A DNA stretch of 64,000 bases from Apostichopus japonicus (Eukaryota; Echinodermata; Holothuroidea; Aspidochirotida; Stichopodidae), in NCBI RefSeq assembly GCF_037975245.1, contig NC_092569.1, positions 24,039,168 through 24,103,167 of the forward strand. Reading direction: 5' to 3'. The first letter of the stretch is position 1; each line of letters begins with the position of its first letter. Below the pieces are notes generated by a model. That model saw nothing but the letters and a program-made list of their open reading frames with translations, did no database searches and was not told the origin of the DNA. Positions 28,601 to 36,612 of the stretch are shown here, piece by piece. Made by a program: the position numbers and the translations under genes.

Positions 28601-31600
28601 CACAGGGACAGGTACTGTAAGGGTGTCGACCAGGGGAAGGGGGAAGGGAAGGGTTGTTACAGCACTGTATTCTTAAAAATAAAATCTGGTCTTCAATAGC
28701 TCAGTGGACAGAAAAGTCTTAGACATTTTGTCTCAATTATTGCTGAGGAGAAGAGTGTGAATTCTTATTAATACACTTGAAGTTGAGTGAGACATTTCGA
28801 AGGGGAGATTTGAGGTTCAATGGTTCCCATAACCTCCTTCCCCCCTGCCCCCACTCCTGACCCCACTCTAGGCTACCATATCAGTTTAGCAGACCTGTTA
28901 TGTCACTTAAAAATGTGTGCTGTACTTACATATAACTATCACAAGCAAACCATGAAAAACTATTATTTAATTAATATTGCCATCTTCAACGAAAACTGCA
29001 TGATCTATGTACAGTAAATAAGTAGCCTGGAATCTTTCATGCGTGGTTATATTGACTCTTTCCTGACAAAGCATGCAGTGTGTACACATATATTGATATT
29101 ATTGATTCTATCCTTTTAATTTAGTTTCTTACCAGATAATCAATCAACCATCGTTAATACTAATGATAATCCATCTAAGCAATTGATCCAAAGACCTGTT
29201 ATCATTTCTAACTTAATAATAAATATTAAATTGAAATTTAAGGGTGGAAAGGCATCCCCAGAACAGAAGTAACCTTCACATTTTACTCGCATGTTTTCTT
29301 TCTCCATATTGTCAGTTAATTCTGTGTTTACTTTTCTTTCACTCTAAATTAATATTTATACAGAAGGTTGTAAGGAAGAGTTTTTTTTTTTCTTTATTTG
29401 ATCACCTCGTTGTACTGTATGATACATCCATGGGGATCAATGATGTGTATACTAAGCCATGAAGGTAGCTCATTGTCATTAGTGCAGTTAAGTACTGTGC
29501 ACCGAACAAGCTAGAATTAGTTCAAATTTATCATTTTAATTTAGTATCATGAAGAGTACACATGCTTTATCCTGCAAGATACACTTAGTAATGTTCATTT
29601 CTTTTGTAAATCAGAGAACATTTTTAGCTCAGGTATGATATCAAATGGCAAGATACTACGCCAAATAATCGAGATGCTAAACAAACTGTCTTTTAAATTC
29701 CAAAACTTTCTGGTTAATTGGTTATTTACAGGTGACAAGCTTACCTGTCCCCTCACAACCTTCTTCCAAAGCACCAAAAAGAGGGGTTGAAAAGTCCAGT
29801 TACGAACGAACTGACACCAAAGAAAAATACTAACTTAAAATGGACATCTAAGCACTTTGGGTAGTAGAATGAGAAGGGAGGGCATTTGACCAAAGGGGTC
29901 CTGATACAGAGGGCGGCACAGTGTTGAAAGGTTTTATCAATTCATTCTAGACACGGTAGAACCAGAGTGCTGAGATCCTGAGACAGGTAAGCCAGGAACA
30001 CTGTTAATACTTAATAGTATCATGTACAGTAAATATAACGGTTTTTGTAAACAGTTCTCCATAGTATTTGATGAGAGACACAAAATACAGAGCCTTCAAA
30101 AATAAAAAAAGTCTGCAAGATTCATCAAAATGTGAATACAAAATTATTTCCTGTGCATGCAAACATGAATGGCTAGAGTACAGGACCATGTAGAGTTATG
30201 AAATATGGTTTGATTGAGCGGTGCACACAATTAGACAAGACTTCAGTGGCACAATTTAGTATATATACTTAACTTTGCTGTGCATATGAAAACTCACAAA
30301 TTTTGTTTTATACTTTGACTGCGCAGTACAGAGAGCAAGAACCGATACAGCACTATGGTATGCATGTGTTCAGTGTCACATGTACTTAAAGGCACATACT
30401 AGATCTCACATACATGCATGTATATGACCAATTTTCACCTCCCCCCCTCACCTCCCCATCCCCCTACAGCTACTCGGTATATAACTTCCTATAGCTAAGT
30501 ACTGATAGGTATTGCTGCAACCCTTGGGGCATTAATAGTTCTGAAGTTTTAGCTAAGAAGTAGTCTACAGTAGCACTGAATTCTCAATTTACAGCTACTG
30601 TACTGTTATCCATGTTCGGGAGTATTTACATTACAACCCTTGGTTGGACACCAAATTCCTTCTTCCAACCATATTTACCACACAGGGTCCAATGGTAGAC
30701 ACCTCCCCTAAGGTTTCTGTATCTTGTCTACCAGACTTTGTTGTATTATAAGTACTGTACATACATAATGTCTCATGTGGCTCTTGTAGTCTGCACATGG
30801 CTTCTTTTTTTTTTTGTTAGTTCCATTTTTCTAAAATCTTCTAAAAAGATTGTTAAGTGCAGGGATTTAAAGGCAAGCAAAATAAATATTTAATACAAAT
30901 TGAGAGAAAAAAATTCTAGTTAACAACAACAAAGGCAAAATAAATCCACATACCGATTTATAAGTATTTTGAAAGAAAAAGTTTTGCATCTACCTGTAGT
31001 GATAATGTACACTTATCATCAAGTACTGTATGTAATGTAAGGTGTATATCTTGAATTGTATGGAAAGAACAATAGAAAGTAATGCTTGTAAAGATTATTC
31101 CATCTAAGGCTACTGGCCCTGATAATCTATTTCCACCCCCCCCCCCCCCGTGTGCTTAGAGATTGCGCAAGTCAGTTAGCTGGTATACTGTATTTACTTA
31201 CATCTTCAATATGTGTTTCACTAGTTGTACAGTTCATTCCATCTATTTGGAAACAGTCATGTATCATCCCTGTGCCCAAAAAGCCAATAATAACATGCAT
31301 GAATGATCTTCGACCTATTGCTTTAACTTTGGTTGCCATGAAGACATGTGAGCGTTTAGTCCTAAATTATCTTAAGTCTTTAATATCTTGCCATATGGAC
31401 CCATTACAATTCGCCTATGTCAGTAAGAATCGTTGTACTGAAGACCCAATATTATATTCATTAGACAAGCTGTATTCTTACCTTGAACAAACAAAGGATT
31501 CAGCCATTCATTCAAGCTGAAAAACTTTCTAAGATGGAGGGTGTACCTAAATCACTCGTAGGGTGGGTTCTCAACAACCGCTCGCAGTATGTTCAACTAG

Positions 31601-33620
31601 GACAAAACGTTCATTCCGATAAATTACTCATTGCAGTACTGGTGCCCCACAGGGTACAGTTCTAGCACCATTTCTGTTTACTGTCTACACATCTGAAATT
31701 CGCTCAACAAACCCTAACTGTCCCTTAGTGAAATTTGCTGATGACACTGCCCTTATTGGTTTGGTTTCTGATGGCAACCATAACATGTACCTTGAACAGA
31801 TTAGCAGATAATTGTGATGGAAACTATTTGGAATTAAATGTAACTAAAACCAAAGAAATGGTTATTGATTTTAGAACTAGACATAAGGTATTAACAAACG
31901 ATGTGATAATTAAAGGTAGTATTGTTGAAAGGGTTAGTAGTTACAAATGTTTAGGGGTTATAATTGATGATAAATTAAATTGGGGTGAACACATACTGTA
32001 GATTATGTTGAAAAATGGCTAAAACCAAGATTATACTGCTTACTGTACGTAAGCTGGATTCTTTTAATATCAATCCAGATATTCTCGCCATCTTCTATAA
32101 CTCCATTATCTGTAGTGTTTGGACCTATTGTATTACTTGCTGGGGAGGAAATGCGGGAAGAACCAGCACAAAGGTTCTGGATGTTGCTATCAAACGTGCT
32201 GGTAAAATTATTAGTAAAAGTCTGCCGTCAGTGGCCTTGGTCTACGAGAATTGTGTATGAGACAAGCTGCTGTCCATGTGGAAAGATCACAGTCACCCAT
32301 TGAATAATCATCTGACCAGCCGTATCATCGCTGACGTCACACACAAATATACATCATTCTTTGTTTATAGGCACTGCCATTAGTGTTCACAACAAAAACT
32401 TCACGAGGTGGGGGGGGGTGGCCGTTCCACTTAGTTGCGCTGTTGGAGCTATTTAGTGCATATTTTGTTTAGACTGCATATATAACTGTTGTATATTATC
32501 AATGTTTTCTTTTATTTTGTATCATTCATCGTATTGCTCACCGCAGATATGTAATTTCCTTCTGGGATTCATAAAGTTGACTTATTTACTTACTTACTTA
32601 GAAATCCTCTAGAGGACTGCATACCGAGAGAGTACCTAAGTTTGTCCTTTCTGTGCAATATAAAACACTGTAAGTCTACCCAGTTGTTCTTTGTTCAACT
32701 TAGAAGTTAGAAAGTTCCAGAAAGTTGGGAATTCACTCTCAAAGTTAATGTATATATGCAGACTACAGTCATTCAGGTCTCCATCACACCTGGTGTCGGT
32801 GTTGGTTTGTTTCCTATCCCTACAGTAGGATAGTCTTCAGCAGAAATGCATTGAAGTTAATTGCAAGCAACAATTTTTTCACAATTTTTAATAGAAATTG
32901 TACAATATTAAGTACAGTAAAATTTACTGTTCAACTTTTGTTCCCATAAATACAAGCTTGTGCAAGAACTGCAATACTATATTTTGCACAAACATCCTGC
33001 TTTTTAAGTTACTGTACAAAGTTACTTTAAACTAAATAAACATAAATGCATGATTGCAACAAGTTATAACATGTGCATGCCACCATTTTGCATGTAGGGG
33101 GTCTCAAAATTCCATGGTACTTTTTGTCAAAAGTCGAGCTGAAAAGGCAAGGCAGAGCCCACCTCCTATACCACTTTGCGGATAACATGTATGATGACTA
33201 GCATTTGCAGCAGGAAATGTTGGGAGCGTTGGGGTAGCAACTGAACAAAGCAACAGCTACTAAGGTATCAGGACTGTATTTTCGCTGAACAATGTCACAT
33301 AATCGGCTCCACTGACCTAATCTTAGATATACAGTATTTCACGTGCACTCAGTCAATGCAGTAAATTATGCATATTCAAACCAGCAGTGTTTGTCCATAC
33401 TTCTAAATTTATTTAAACTTGAAAGAAAGATCAATCTCACCTCTGATGCAACAGATGTTTCTGGATCCCCCTTTTCCAGGCTGCGAAGATAAGTTTCTGC
33501 GCCGGTCCATTCTCCTTTTTGACAATATTGTAACAGTTTACTGCCACTGATGCTAGAACTGCCAGCAGTACTGATGGTAGCATGACTAGAGGCAAGAGAT
33601 ATTGTATCCTTCTCCGACAT
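4443..33620 (-). CDS. nompC: TRPN / NOMPC mechanosensory channel, 5' part (seven exons, 334 aa, continues off the left edge)
   Basis: TRPN (NOMPC) proteins are force-gated cation channels of sensory cilia whose long N-terminal ankyrin chain tethers the pore to microtubules. Seven minus-strand exons join in frame: 33620-33441, 25851-25750, 21735-21637, 21084-20971, 13255-13052, 12205-12104, 4643-4443. All acceptors are AG, all donors GT, and all introns phase 0. The 334 residues are an N-terminal segment (1-60) followed by eight ankyrin repeats. Order and idiosyncratic wording match fly NOMPC as I remember it: NTGMTPLLYA.KDNK in repeat 1, the irregular third repeat, and ARTKDGSTLMHIAS and KKGVPLHMPNK in repeats 7-8. 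TRPN has about 29 repeats before six membrane helices; the remainder is outside the window. Introns are large (up to 7.7 kb) and full of mobile elements. A generic ankyrin protein is the alternative, but the ordered match argues strongly for TRPN. Confidence 0.9.
4950..5374 (+). repeat. Tandem duplication, two copies of about 213 bp
   Basis: Copy 1 (about 4950-5155) and copy 2 (about 5166-5374) both run from AAGCATA.TAGCATTTTGC to GTAGTATGCAGGATAAT. They differ by scattered substitutions and a few indels. Non-coding, in nompC intron 6. Confidence 0.9.
5375..8084. other. Intronic DNA without recognised genes
   Basis: nompC intron 6. It holds C- and G-runs (5525-5545, 5757-5780, 6370-6392) and AT-rich unique sequence. 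The short open frames on either strand have no codon bias, motifs or splice sites that would support an exon. Confidence 0.6.
8085..8324 (+). mobile_element. 240-bp MITE, copy 1
   Basis: It starts GGTAGTCAGTATAGGCTCC and ends with the inverted-like GGCCAATACAGTATACC. The terminal inverted repeats of about 24 bp are imperfect. A second copy lies in opposite orientation at 16992-17237, both inside nompC introns. The non-coding centre is well conserved between copies (e.g. GAAACTTTCCTCGAAGGTTG against its diverged partner). Confidence 0.8.
8685..10364. mobile_element. Non-autonomous hAT element, 1,680 bp, with perfect 8-bp target duplication
   Basis: CAGTGGCGTAGCCAG at 8685-8699 is exactly inverted at 10350-10364. 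CATGTGGC directly flanks both sides (8677-8684 and 10365-10372). An 8-bp duplication with a CAGTGGCGTAG terminus is typical of hAT transposons. G-runs follow the left end and C-runs precede the right end. No transposase frame is seen, and a second element is nested within (9175-9741). The clean duplication suggests a fairly recent insertion into nompC intron 6. Confidence 0.92.
9175..9741. mobile_element. Nested MITE-like element with AGGTGACCA ends
   Basis: AGGTGACCA at 9175-9183 is inverted at 9733-9741. Just inside, GGGGACA and CGGGGAC phrases recur (near 9205, 9655, 9668, 9685, 9704 and 9724), mainly at the right end. It lies wholly within the hAT element. No flanking duplication was recognised. 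Confidence 0.65.
11415..11560 (+). repeat. Dispersed repeat with hammerhead-like motif, copy 1 (Penelope-like tail?)
   Basis: Shares CATGCTCATTAACCTGTCTG, TTTTGTCCCTTCTGT and the block CTGAAGA...GAAACGTC with 42771-42900. The block (11504-11534) has CTGAAGA, an extra A, a weak hairpin with loop GCT, then GAAACGTC. That is the conserved-core order of a hammerhead ribozyme. Such motifs occur at the ends of Penelope-like retroelements. Helices I and II are poor here, so activity is doubtful. Confidence 0.6.
12104..12205 (-). CDS. nompC: nompC exon 6: ankyrin repeat 6 (residues 234-267)
   Basis: 34 codons, phase 0/0. Acceptor CTGTACAG, donor AAG|GTGAGC. The peptide is DDGHTPLHITAWLGDVTTLK then YLYHVKANPDICDK, matching NOMPC repeat 6 (GQTPLHIAAAEGDEALLKYFYGV.A...). 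A run of about 26 A lies in the intron directly upstream of the acceptor (plus 12221-12246) in place of a normal pyrimidine tract. Confidence 0.92.
12221..12246 (+). repeat. Poly(A) run immediately upstream of the nompC exon 6 acceptor
   Basis: About 26 consecutive A on the plus strand, i.e. poly(T) on the gene strand, 12 to 15 bases before the acceptor AG. It can serve as an extreme polypyrimidine tract. Confidence 0.9.
13052..13255 (-). CDS. nompC: nompC exon 5: ankyrin repeats 4-5 (residues 166-233)
   Basis: 68 codons, phase 0/0. Acceptor CGCTGCAG, donor AAT|GTAAGA. The first half reads EGSIPLFCSIESGNLAVAKE (repeat 4). The second holds DTALHIACRKAEGDMIKLLV and DSGAQVDIQN (repeat 5). Fly NOMPC has K-IPLLLAVESGN and DTALHLAARR.DVDMV.ILVD at the same place. 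The plus-strand open frame over 13040-13240 is only its antisense shadow. Confidence 0.92.
14575..15275 (+). repeat. 29-bp satellite, about 24 copies
   Basis: The unit is CTAGCAGCTGTAACAAGTC plus ATGACTTGAT. Variants read CAATTCATGAC or CAGTGTAAC in place of the usual bases. Every unit carries the palindromes CAGCTG (an E-box) and usually GTCATGAC. It lies in nompC intron 4. There are no unique spacers, so it is a satellite and not a CRISPR array. Confidence 0.95.
15276..16190. other. Intronic DNA with pyrimidine-rich stretch
   Basis: Unique AT-rich sequence plus a CT-rich tract at about 15735-15860. Open frames over this tract are low-complexity artefacts. Confidence 0.6.
16205..16728 (+). 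repeat. Tandem triplication, units of 170-185 bp
   Basis: GTTCAATGTGT starts recur at 16219, 16404 and 16574. Each unit has a GT-rich stretch, then ACTGCCACTTTGTTAACTTT, CAACACTCATTTCATGTAC and TAGCTAAAACTTACAC. Confidence 0.9.
16992..17237 (-). mobile_element. 240-bp MITE, copy 2 (inverted)
   Basis: Reverse complement of the element at 8085-8324 along its whole length (GGTATGAGCACTGTATTGGC ... GGAGCCTATACTGACAACC), with scattered mismatches. No coding capacity. Confidence 0.8.
17344..17858. mobile_element. 515-bp foldback element with 8-bp target duplication and ATGTTCCGACA phrases
   Basis: It is flanked by GTATGGAA on both sides (17336-17343 and 17859-17866). The ends are GGTTACATCTCTACATTCCG and, inverted, GGTGACATCCCTATGTTCCG. 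The left arm repeats a TCTCTAYRTTCCGAC phrase four times, and the right arm carries it inverted. Further in, long inverted stretches match (ACATTTGTACCAAGAAAAC with its complement near 17735). The centre consists of GTGACCAAAAATT-type repeats. No coding region. The exact duplication makes transposition nearly certain; hAT or P-type transposase would fit 8 bp. Confidence 0.88.
18241..18312 (+). repeat. Short tandem repeat ACACCATTAA
   Basis: About six units of 10-14 bp (ACACCATTAA, ACTCCATTAA, ATACACCATTAAG), followed by diverged ones near 18360-18410 with AAGACACCACT. Confidence 0.8.
18645..20360. mobile_element. 1.7-kb element with 400-bp internal tandem repeats
   Basis: GGTTCCTTGCTT at 18660-18671 is inverted as AAGCAAGGAACC at 20345-20356. 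Inside, units of about 400 bp begin at TGACCTTTGGTGACCTTGG (19174, 19574, 19973), with partial units at both sides. A (CA)n/(CATA)n run occupies 20256-20313 near the right end. Clusters of GGTCA and GTGACC run throughout. There is no transposase frame. Confidence 0.75.
20256..20313 (+). repeat. (CA)n(CATA)n(CA)n microsatellite
   Basis: Compound dinucleotide and tetranucleotide run at the right side of the 1.7-kb element. It gives rise to meaningless open frames on both strands. Confidence 0.95.
20971..21084 (-). CDS. nompC: nompC exon 4: ankyrin repeat 3 (residues 128-165)
   Basis: 38 codons, phase 0/0. Acceptor CTTCACAG, donor TCG|GTGAGT. The peptide runs SYKQLPLHMVASRTSGALSL... to ...KDAKLAKDS. 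It is longer and less regular than a canonical repeat, like NOMPC repeat 3 (..AVHLVSSRQTG..LL.AAGKDIRLK.D). The donor is followed at once on this strand by the recurring intronic phrase described at 20889-20962. Confidence 0.88.
21168..21240 (+). repeat. G-rich short tandem repeat GGGGGCTA
   Basis: About eight units of 9-12 bp (GGGGGCTATA, GCGGGCTAAA, AAGGGCTA). It lies in the 552-bp intron between nompC exons 3 and 4. Confidence 0.85.
21637..21735 (-). CDS. nompC: nompC exon 3: ankyrin repeat 2 (residues 95-127)
   Basis: 33 codons, phase 0/0. Acceptor CCCTACAG, donor GGG|GTAAGA. The peptide starts DGRAAIHFAAQSAREDLLKL and ends KKADATQEGG. It corresponds to NOMPC repeat 2 (..LHIAA..SREDVVKLLLTK..), including the RED-LLKLLL helix. 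Only 552 bp of intron separate it from exon 4. Confidence 0.9.
22569..24448. mobile_element. 1,880-bp element with TGGGCGATTCC ends and eight GGTAACTCGCATTAC copies
   Basis: TGGGCGATTCC at 22569-22579 is exactly inverted at 24438-24448. Beyond that the ends still match at 16 of 19 positions. TATG flanks both sides (22565-22568, 24449-24452), a likely 4-bp target duplication. The 15-mer GGTAACTCGCATTAC occurs eight times, all plus: 22582, 22761, 22948, 22963, 23867, 23885, 23901 and 24067. No transposase frame was found. It lies in nompC intron 2. Confidence 0.8.
25265..25390 (-). repeat. Possible tRNA-derived SINE remnant
   Basis: The minus strand has TTCTGAGTGGGTAGCATGGT and, about 20 bases on, GAGTTCGAGACCGTGGGAGG. 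The GTTCGAGAC core fits a B-box well. The 5' half does not fold into an intact tRNA. Confidence 0.45.
25750..25851 (-). CDS. nompC: nompC exon 2: ankyrin repeat 1 (residues 61-94)
   Basis: 34 codons, phase 0 at both ends. Acceptor TTTCACAG, donor AAG|GTAAGT. The peptide opens NTGMTPLLYAVKDNKLIVAE and ends GANINYKCK, a single ankyrin repeat with the TPL..A turn and the GAN-NI loop. It matches the first repeat of NOMPC (NTGMTPLMYA.KDNK) closely. The open frame is too short for usual ORF cut-offs. Confidence 0.9.
25852..31055. other. nompC intron 1, left part
   Basis: Mostly unique AT-rich DNA with frequent TACTGTA/TACAGTA words and phrase copies at 26164, 26374, 29741 and 29945. A TAGCTCAGTGG (perfect A-box) at 28698 with GAGGTTCAATGGTTCCC at about 28811 may be a broken tRNA-derived SINE. 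No exon-like segment was seen. Confidence 0.55.
31056..32600 (+). mobile_element. 5'-truncated, frameshifted L2/Rex1-like LINE
   Basis: Reverse-transcriptase blocks appear in order in changing frames: KATGPDN (about 31104), LRDCASQLAGIL, WKQSCIIPVPKKP...LRPIALT, STGAPQGTVLAPFLFTVYTS (about 31635), VKFADDTALIGLV (FADD catalytic box at 31734-31745), LELNVTKTKEMVIDFR, SYKCLGVIID and HPLNNHLTSRI (about 32295). At least four frame changes and a C-run at 31134-31149 disrupt it. The endonuclease half is missing. The 3' tail AATTTCCTTCTGGGATTCAT plus AAAG and a (TTAC)n run near 32580-32600 is typical of these LINEs. It is inserted antisense to nompC in intron 1 and cannot be active. Confidence 0.9.
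32601..33440. other. nompC intron 1, right part
   Basis: Unique AT-rich sequence between the LINE tail and the exon 1 donor. Nothing recognised. Confidence 0.55.
33441..33620 (-). CDS. nompC: nompC exon 1: N-terminus, residues 1-60
   Basis: Sixty codons from an ATG with A at -3 (AACATG) to a GAG|GTGAGA donor, phase 0. There is no other in-frame ATG before an upstream stop, so this start is favoured, although a 5' untranslated exon could exist. The segment begins MSEKDTISLASS, Ser/Thr-rich and probably disordered. It then has LLQYCQKGEWTGAETYLRSL and EKGDPET, which corresponds to the 'KSEWTPIEAELKKLEK' type segment just before ankyrin repeat 1 in fly NOMPC. This link, plus phase-matched splicing to an exon starting NTGMTPL, is what identifies it. 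Confidence 0.82.
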
Positions 33621-34332
33621 GTTGGCATACAAAACTACTTTGCCAACAAAATACAATGTCAACTAAGATATTGGATTTTTTCTCCAATTCAAAGTTAACA
33701 GAAGAGCCATTTTAATGGTTAAATGGATGCTTTGAAAATGGTGTGGTAATATTCCCTTTCCCTAGATACAAGGCTGCAGGTTAATTGTTAAAAATTGTCT
33801 ACACCGTAGCATAGGTCTATCTGTCAAACTAACATTTCATAAATGTTCAGCATTCGCTTTACACCAAATTGACTGTATACGCAGCTTTGCAGAACAAACT
33901 TGGATCATGTAATTTCCCTGGAAGAACTGAAGCAGGCTTATATAATCATGTTATGTTTACTACTTTAGGCCTGTGCCACTGTGAGGACTGAAAGTTATAA
34001 TAATATTATCATATTAAATGTAAGTTAATTTTTCCTCTTTAGTAGACATCAAGATTGCACCATAACCATAGGAAATAATCCGAACTTCAAACAAATATTC
34101 CTCAACGATGTACACTCGTTTTCATTAACACAACTCCATTACTATGTTCCAAATGGTATAAAATCCAAATCAGAAGACATAACGCAGTAAGTTCAACCGG
34201 AACATTGGTGATTATCACAATTCACACATGTATTACTATTAGCCTACCACAGTAATAAACTTTGGACCTGTTGCCAAGATGGTTACCACGCAAGCTCGTG
34301 AGTTTGCCTCCGAATTTAACAAAAGATTTAAT

Positions 34333-34525
34333 CAAATTTTACCCGTCTCCGCTTCTCAAAATTACGTTGTTTATCTCTTCTTGTAACCATAACGTCATTA
34401 TCTCGTCTTTAACATCTACCGTGTAGTTTGAAAGTTGACATAGGAGACGAGGTAGAAAATCGATGGGATTAGAAAATTGGTACAAAGTGACGAGTCTCTG
34501 TGTTGTACAGTGTAAACGGAACGAC
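34333..34525 (-). other. Possible upstream exon (5' exon of nompC or of another minus-strand gene)
   Basis: An open frame of about 64 codons reads LSFRLHCTTQRLVTLYQFSN, IDFLPRLLCQLSNYTVDVKD and EIMTLWLQEEINNVILRSGD. It ends at a GG|GTAAAA donor-like site near 34343. The region is richer in CpG than its surroundings, as expected for a promoter-proximal or coding stretch. No in-frame ATG opens it, and joining it to the next acceptor before nompC exon 1 would bring a stop codon. It could therefore be a 5' untranslated exon or belong to another gene. Weak call. Confidence 0.25.
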
Positions 34526-35520
34526 AACTTTCTATATTATTGGTCGATACTTTCAAAACACTGTTAAAGTCCTATAGGACTGCTAGACCACGGCCAGACT
34601 ATATAAGACTTGCTACAAGCATTCATGCGTAATAAGTATTTGCGGACTTGTAATTTGATACAAGTAGTTACTCTGTTGGAGTCAGAATATACCAGACAAA
34701 CACAAAGAATGATTTTCTTCACAGGTAACTTTGTATGTTGTGAACACAAGAAAGTAATCGTCTGTCTGTTGTGTGGTCAAATATGCGATAAAATTAGGAC
34801 TGAACGGTATTCGCGCGAGTTTTTTTTTTTTTATAAGGTCGCAAGTTGTTTACGTCAAGACCTACGGGCGACAAATGGAAATGCCACAGACATAAGTCCC
34901 TATGGGCAACTAATTTAAAATAGTTTCGATTTTGCTTGATAACTGTATTAGTGCAATGTATCAAATCTATTGGAAGCCATTAAAACAATTCATTTGATGA
35001 TAGCAAAAGGTTTTATATTCATCTCGGCGTTTGTTTTGTTGGTGCGTGAACATGAATTGTTGTCTCATTTAAAGAGAAGTTAACTTGGAGAAAATATGGT
35101 CAATGTGGGTATGCCGACAAATATACATGAATGAAAGAGCCTGTCGGAAGCTAGCAGGCATTAGTAGCAGACGATAACAGTGGCACCTAACAACAGATAA
35201 AAACGAGAACGACACTATTGCAGGGGCATCAATCCCAATTGAAAAGTGTGTGTGAGGTGCTTAGCACCATATATGTATCTGTCTCAAAACTCCTTTGAGA
35301 TATGTAATTATCTCAAAAAAAAACTTAAAACTATTATATCTGGCTAATCAAACTGAATGCACAATATAAGTTACATACAGTGTTATGTAAGGTTTATACG
35401 TGAAATACAACATACTATAAATATAAAATACCATACACTATAGAAAGGAGATAAGCGAATACTGCGGGCTTCAATTATCGGGTGGCTTATAGCCTCATCG
35501 GTGTATGAGCACGGTACCTC
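34526..35520. other. Intergenic DNA
   Basis: No repeats or exon-like sequence recognised apart from a 14-base T run near 34820. Confidence 0.5.
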
Positions 35521-35529
35521 ATTTAATTT

Positions 35530-35640
35530 AAGCCAGGGGCGTAGCCAGGGGCGTAGCCAGGGGCGTAGCCAGGTTTTTGGTGTGTGTGTGGGGGGGGGGG
35601 GCAAAGTCAAATTTCTGTCCCCATTTTCAGGCACGTAGCG
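35530..35640 (+). repeat. Three tandem copies of a hAT-like terminus (AGGGGCGTAGCC)
   Basis: CCAGGGGCGTAGCCAGGGG-type units occur three times from 35533 to 35571, followed by a GT/G run and, at 35629, CAGGCACGTAGCGGTGG. The unit resembles hAT termini such as that at 8685. A matching inverted end was not found, so this may be a multiply hit insertion site or a tandemly expanded terminus. Confidence 0.6.
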
Positions 35641-35879
35641 GTGGATCGCCTTCCTGGGGGAGGGGTATAAAATGGTGCTATACCATTTCCATTTCTTGAA
35701 ACTACATTGGCGTACTAAAATTTTCCTTTATGTTATGAAACTATACCAACTTTGGGAAGAAAGAAAAACGAAAAAATAATGTCCGCGCCTGCGCGGTCGA
35801 AAACCATCATGTTAAATCACATATTGAAAAGAAATACATGTGAATACAAATATATGGCCACTGAGAGGCACTGCGACCG

Positions 35880-36135
35880 CGCGCGTATAGCGCACACATT
35901 TTTGAGGTGACCGTTCATTACATTTCGTGGTTGCCCCCCCCCCCACACAAGCGCACATATTCTTGAGGTGACTTTTCATTACATTCTCTTTAGTAGTTGC
36001 CCCCCCCCCTCCCCATTCATCGGCCCCATGCCCCCAGGTTCGAGTACATTAAGACATTTCTTTGCTCTCTTTGATTTTTCGAAGTCACCCATCGCTTCTC
36101 CCAAGATTTTTATGATTGGGGGCGGGGGGGGGGGG
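35880..36135 (+). repeat. Partial duplication with C-runs
   Basis: GCGCACA..TTTTTGAGGTGAC and TTCATTACATT..GTGGTTGCCCC (about 35890-35945) recur as GCGCACATATTCTTGAGGTG and TTCATTACATT..GTAGTTGCCCC (about 35951-36010). Both end in runs of C. A G-run follows at 36119-36136. Confidence 0.7.
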
Positions 36136-36239
36136 GTCACTCGGCCCTCTGCATCATCCGGGGATTGAGTAGCTGAGAATACAGTAAACACTACTAATCT
36201 CATGTAGCACAATGTTCGAGCTCCCTTTATGAGATGCAC

Positions 36240-36335
36240 GAGTCATTACCGCGGATTAAGGAGCGGATAAAGGCGGTGGCATTTGAAGCAATGAGGCTTA
36301 GCAATCGGGAGGTTCCGGGTTAGTTAACCGGCCTG
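36240..36335 (+). repeat. Possible tRNA-derived SINE remnant
   Basis: GGAGGTTCCGGGTTAGTTAA followed by CCGGCCTGGTCATAGTAAGG looks like a T-arm/B-box with its acceptor side. GTGGCATTTGAAGC lies upstream at D-arm distance. The B-box is disrupted. Confidence 0.4.
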
Positions 36336-36529
36336 GTCATAGTAAGGTGGGTTTTTCATCCAAGAACAATATACGGTTTTCCCATCTGAAAATGACTTTC
36401 TGAAAAGATTCCAAATTTGAGTTAAAATGTTGAATTGGAAGCCGCCTGACGTGAAAGTTGTAATCCATAAGCTGTTGCGAGTTTCTCCCACATATTTGGT
36501 CGCTAAATAAAGCGTCGTAAAAATAACTG

Positions 36530-36612
36530 ATTATTATTATTATTATGATCATCATATTTATTATTATTATTATATTTATTATTATTATCATCACATTATT
36601 ACACATTATTAT
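36530..36612 (+). repeat. (ATT)n microsatellite
   Basis: Imperfect trinucleotide run with interspersed ATC and CAC units. Confidence 0.9.

Larger units (their letters stand above)
11257..30000 (+). repeat. Dispersed intronic phrase GAGGAGACAGGTAAGTGAG, eight copies
   Basis: Copies at 11257-11276, 12051-12090, 14483-14544, 20889-20962, 26164-26245, 26374-26428 and 29945-29995, plus one inverted at 29741-29760. The fuller form runs TCACTCTAGACACA..AGAG, ..GTGCTGA.., GAGGAGACAGGTAAGTGAG, CAGCGAAGTAAA. Two copies (12051, 20889) lie beside nompC exon donors. Most contain CAGGTAAG, close to a consensus splice donor, on the strand opposite nompC. Confidence 0.75.

Noticed and set aside
34610-34918. 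Plus-strand 102-codon open frame
   Set aside because: Contains a T-run-encoded poly-Phe and no domain; probably chance.
36240-36335. Intact tRNA gene
   Set aside because: B-box interrupted and no cloverleaf closes; kept only as a possible SINE remnant.
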